NCBI GenBank assembly: GCA_028284285.1
Contig: JANQSA010000032.1
Location: 265,025 to 329,024, forward strand
DNA: 64,000 nucleotides
Reading direction: 5' to 3'
Source of the DNA: Croceivirga sp.
GTDB lineage: Bacteria; Bacteroidota; Bacteroidia; Flavobacteriales; Flavobacteriaceae
This document shows positions 63,292-64,000 of the stretch, piece by piece. The notes below the pieces were generated by a model. It did not search any database, was not told the DNA's origin, and saw only the letters and a program-made list of their open reading frames with translations. The number at the start of each line of letters is the position of its first letter. Position 1 is the first letter of the stretch. Made by a program: the position numbers and the translations under genes.

Positions 63292-63834
63292 TTACCATCG
63301 TACGGCAAATGCCAGGGACAGCTTTATCAGGAAAAGTAGCAAAAACAGGTGAACCGCCGCATGGATTTCATCGAATAGAAAACAACAGGGAATTCCCAAA
63401 GCCGTAAAAAATGCCGCAAGCACGCGTTGATTAACGGGCTGTTGAATACTGTTCACGATTAGTAAGGCCAATAATGTATAGAGAGAAAGTGTAGCGATTA
63501 CGAGGGTAGTTTCAGGAAATAGCCAAATCATTAAAAGGGGTTGAATTACATGCAATGCGATGAAAACAGTTCGTGCCTTAGGATTTTCACGGTAATAGGC
63601 AGTGGTGCCCTTTGTAAAGTTTGAGACAATCCCTCCAGATAAGTCAAAAGCAAGAATACCAAGAACTAGAAATTTATATACTTCCGAGAATGCATTACCG
63701 GCTAAATGCAGCATAACGATAGTGGTAAAAATCGCAATGCTATAAGTGAGTAGTAAATCGAGGACACTTGCCTGTTTACCATGGAATTCATGTAAAGGGG
63801 AAGGGATAGATACTTTAGAATTAAGTGTTTTCAT
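63292..63834 (-). CDS. Small polytopic membrane protein of unknown function
   Basis: From the ATG at 63834 (MKTLNSKVSIPSP) the product has 180 residues; an ATG at 63858 adds eight more but lies 2 bp from a MITE-like element. Five or six membrane helices are readable (LLTYSIAIFTTIVMLHLAG, VYKFLVLGILAFDLSGGIVS, FIALHVIQPLLMIWLF, VIATLSLYTLLALLIVNSI, LFLLLFLIKLSLAFA). I do not recognise the family. It is 39 bp upstream of the GNAT gene on the same strand and may be co-transcribed. Confidence 0.7.
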   Translation of the reverse strand: MKTLNSKVSIPSPLHEFHGKQASVLDLLLTYSIAIFTTIVMLHLAGNAFSEVYKFLVLGILAFDLSGGIVSNFTKGTTAYYRENPKARTVFIALHVIQPLLMIWLFPETTLVIATLSLYTLLALLIVNSIQQPVNQRVLAAFFTALGIPCCFLFDEIHAAVHLFLLLFLIKLSLAFAVRW

Positions 63835-63859
63835 ATGTAGTAGTTTTTTATCGAGCATT

Positions 63860-64000
63860 ACCCGTTGTGCATTTTGAATGTGAAATGACCAAAGGCTGTC
63901 AGTTCGAGTGATTTTGAGTGGTTACTGAGCTTGTCGAAGTAATACGAAAAATCGTATCGAGAACCAATCTAAAAGATAAAACTCTTGTTTTCGATACAAA
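63860..64000. mobile_element. Second MITE-like copy, running out of the window
   Basis: From 63860 the sequence ACCCGTTGTGCATTTTG and the following 15 bp match the left end of the element at 49992. Later blocks (GGCTGTCAG, TTCGAGTGAT, CGTATCGAGAACC, TTTTCGATACAAA) also recur, with a different middle containing GAGCTTGTCGAAGTA. The right terminal repeat must lie beyond 64000. Confidence 0.75.

Overview
The window looks like chromosomal DNA of a marine Flavobacteriaceae-type member of the Bacteroidota. The signs are TonB-dependent receptors with an N-terminal carboxypeptidase-like domain, a one-protein hybrid two-component regulator, acid-rich lipoprotein signals, promoters resembling TAnnTTTG, GTG/TTG starts and many formylglycine-type sulfatase and CAZyme genes. 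No rRNA, tRNA, CRISPR or phage genes were seen.

Region 1 (1-14.6 kb) is mixed: an FtsX/MacB-like permease cut by the left edge, a DinB-like protein, a BlaR1/BlaI-like pair with a palindrome upstream, an alpha/beta hydrolase with a TPR tail, a membrane LytTR regulator, a membrane acyltransferase next to a GH9-deacetylase fusion, and an AraC-type membrane regulator beside an outer-membrane beta-barrel protein.

Region 2 (14.6-28.4 kb) is a first glycan-uptake block. It has a decayed LuxR-type remnant, a TonB-dependent receptor followed by two beta-helix lipoproteins and a strong terminator, a convergent GH2-malectin enzyme, and a 1392-residue hybrid two-component regulator. No SusD homologue is present.

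Region 3 (28.8-62.7 kb) is a uronate regulon. Three sets of divergent or adjacent transcription units carry four copies of one 17-bp operator-like sequence (TTGYGCAATCGATTRYA), one copy lying inside uxaC. The units are lacI-uxaC-uxaB (minus); TonB receptor-lipoprotein-enolase superfamily-GH28-toroid enzyme-GH28-GH2-sulfatase-toroid enzyme-SLC13 transporter (plus); uxaA-uxuB-uxuA-sulfatase-FAH hydrolase-enolase remnant-WD40 (minus); and kdgK-kdgA-dctPQM (plus). Together they encode the whole isomerase pathway from both D-galacturonate and D-glucuronate to pyruvate and glyceraldehyde 3-phosphate, plus outer- and inner-membrane uptake and extracytoplasmic depolymerisation and desulfation. The inferred target is a sulfated polysaccharide containing galacturonate and glucuronate; its identity cannot be read from the sequence. 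kduI/kduD genes for unsaturated uronates were not found here.

Region 4 (62.7-64 kb) has a GNAT acetyltransferase and a small membrane protein. A 243-bp MITE-like element with 17-19 bp perfect terminal inverted repeats lies at 50.0 kb, and a second, divergent copy starts at 63.86 kb and leaves the window.
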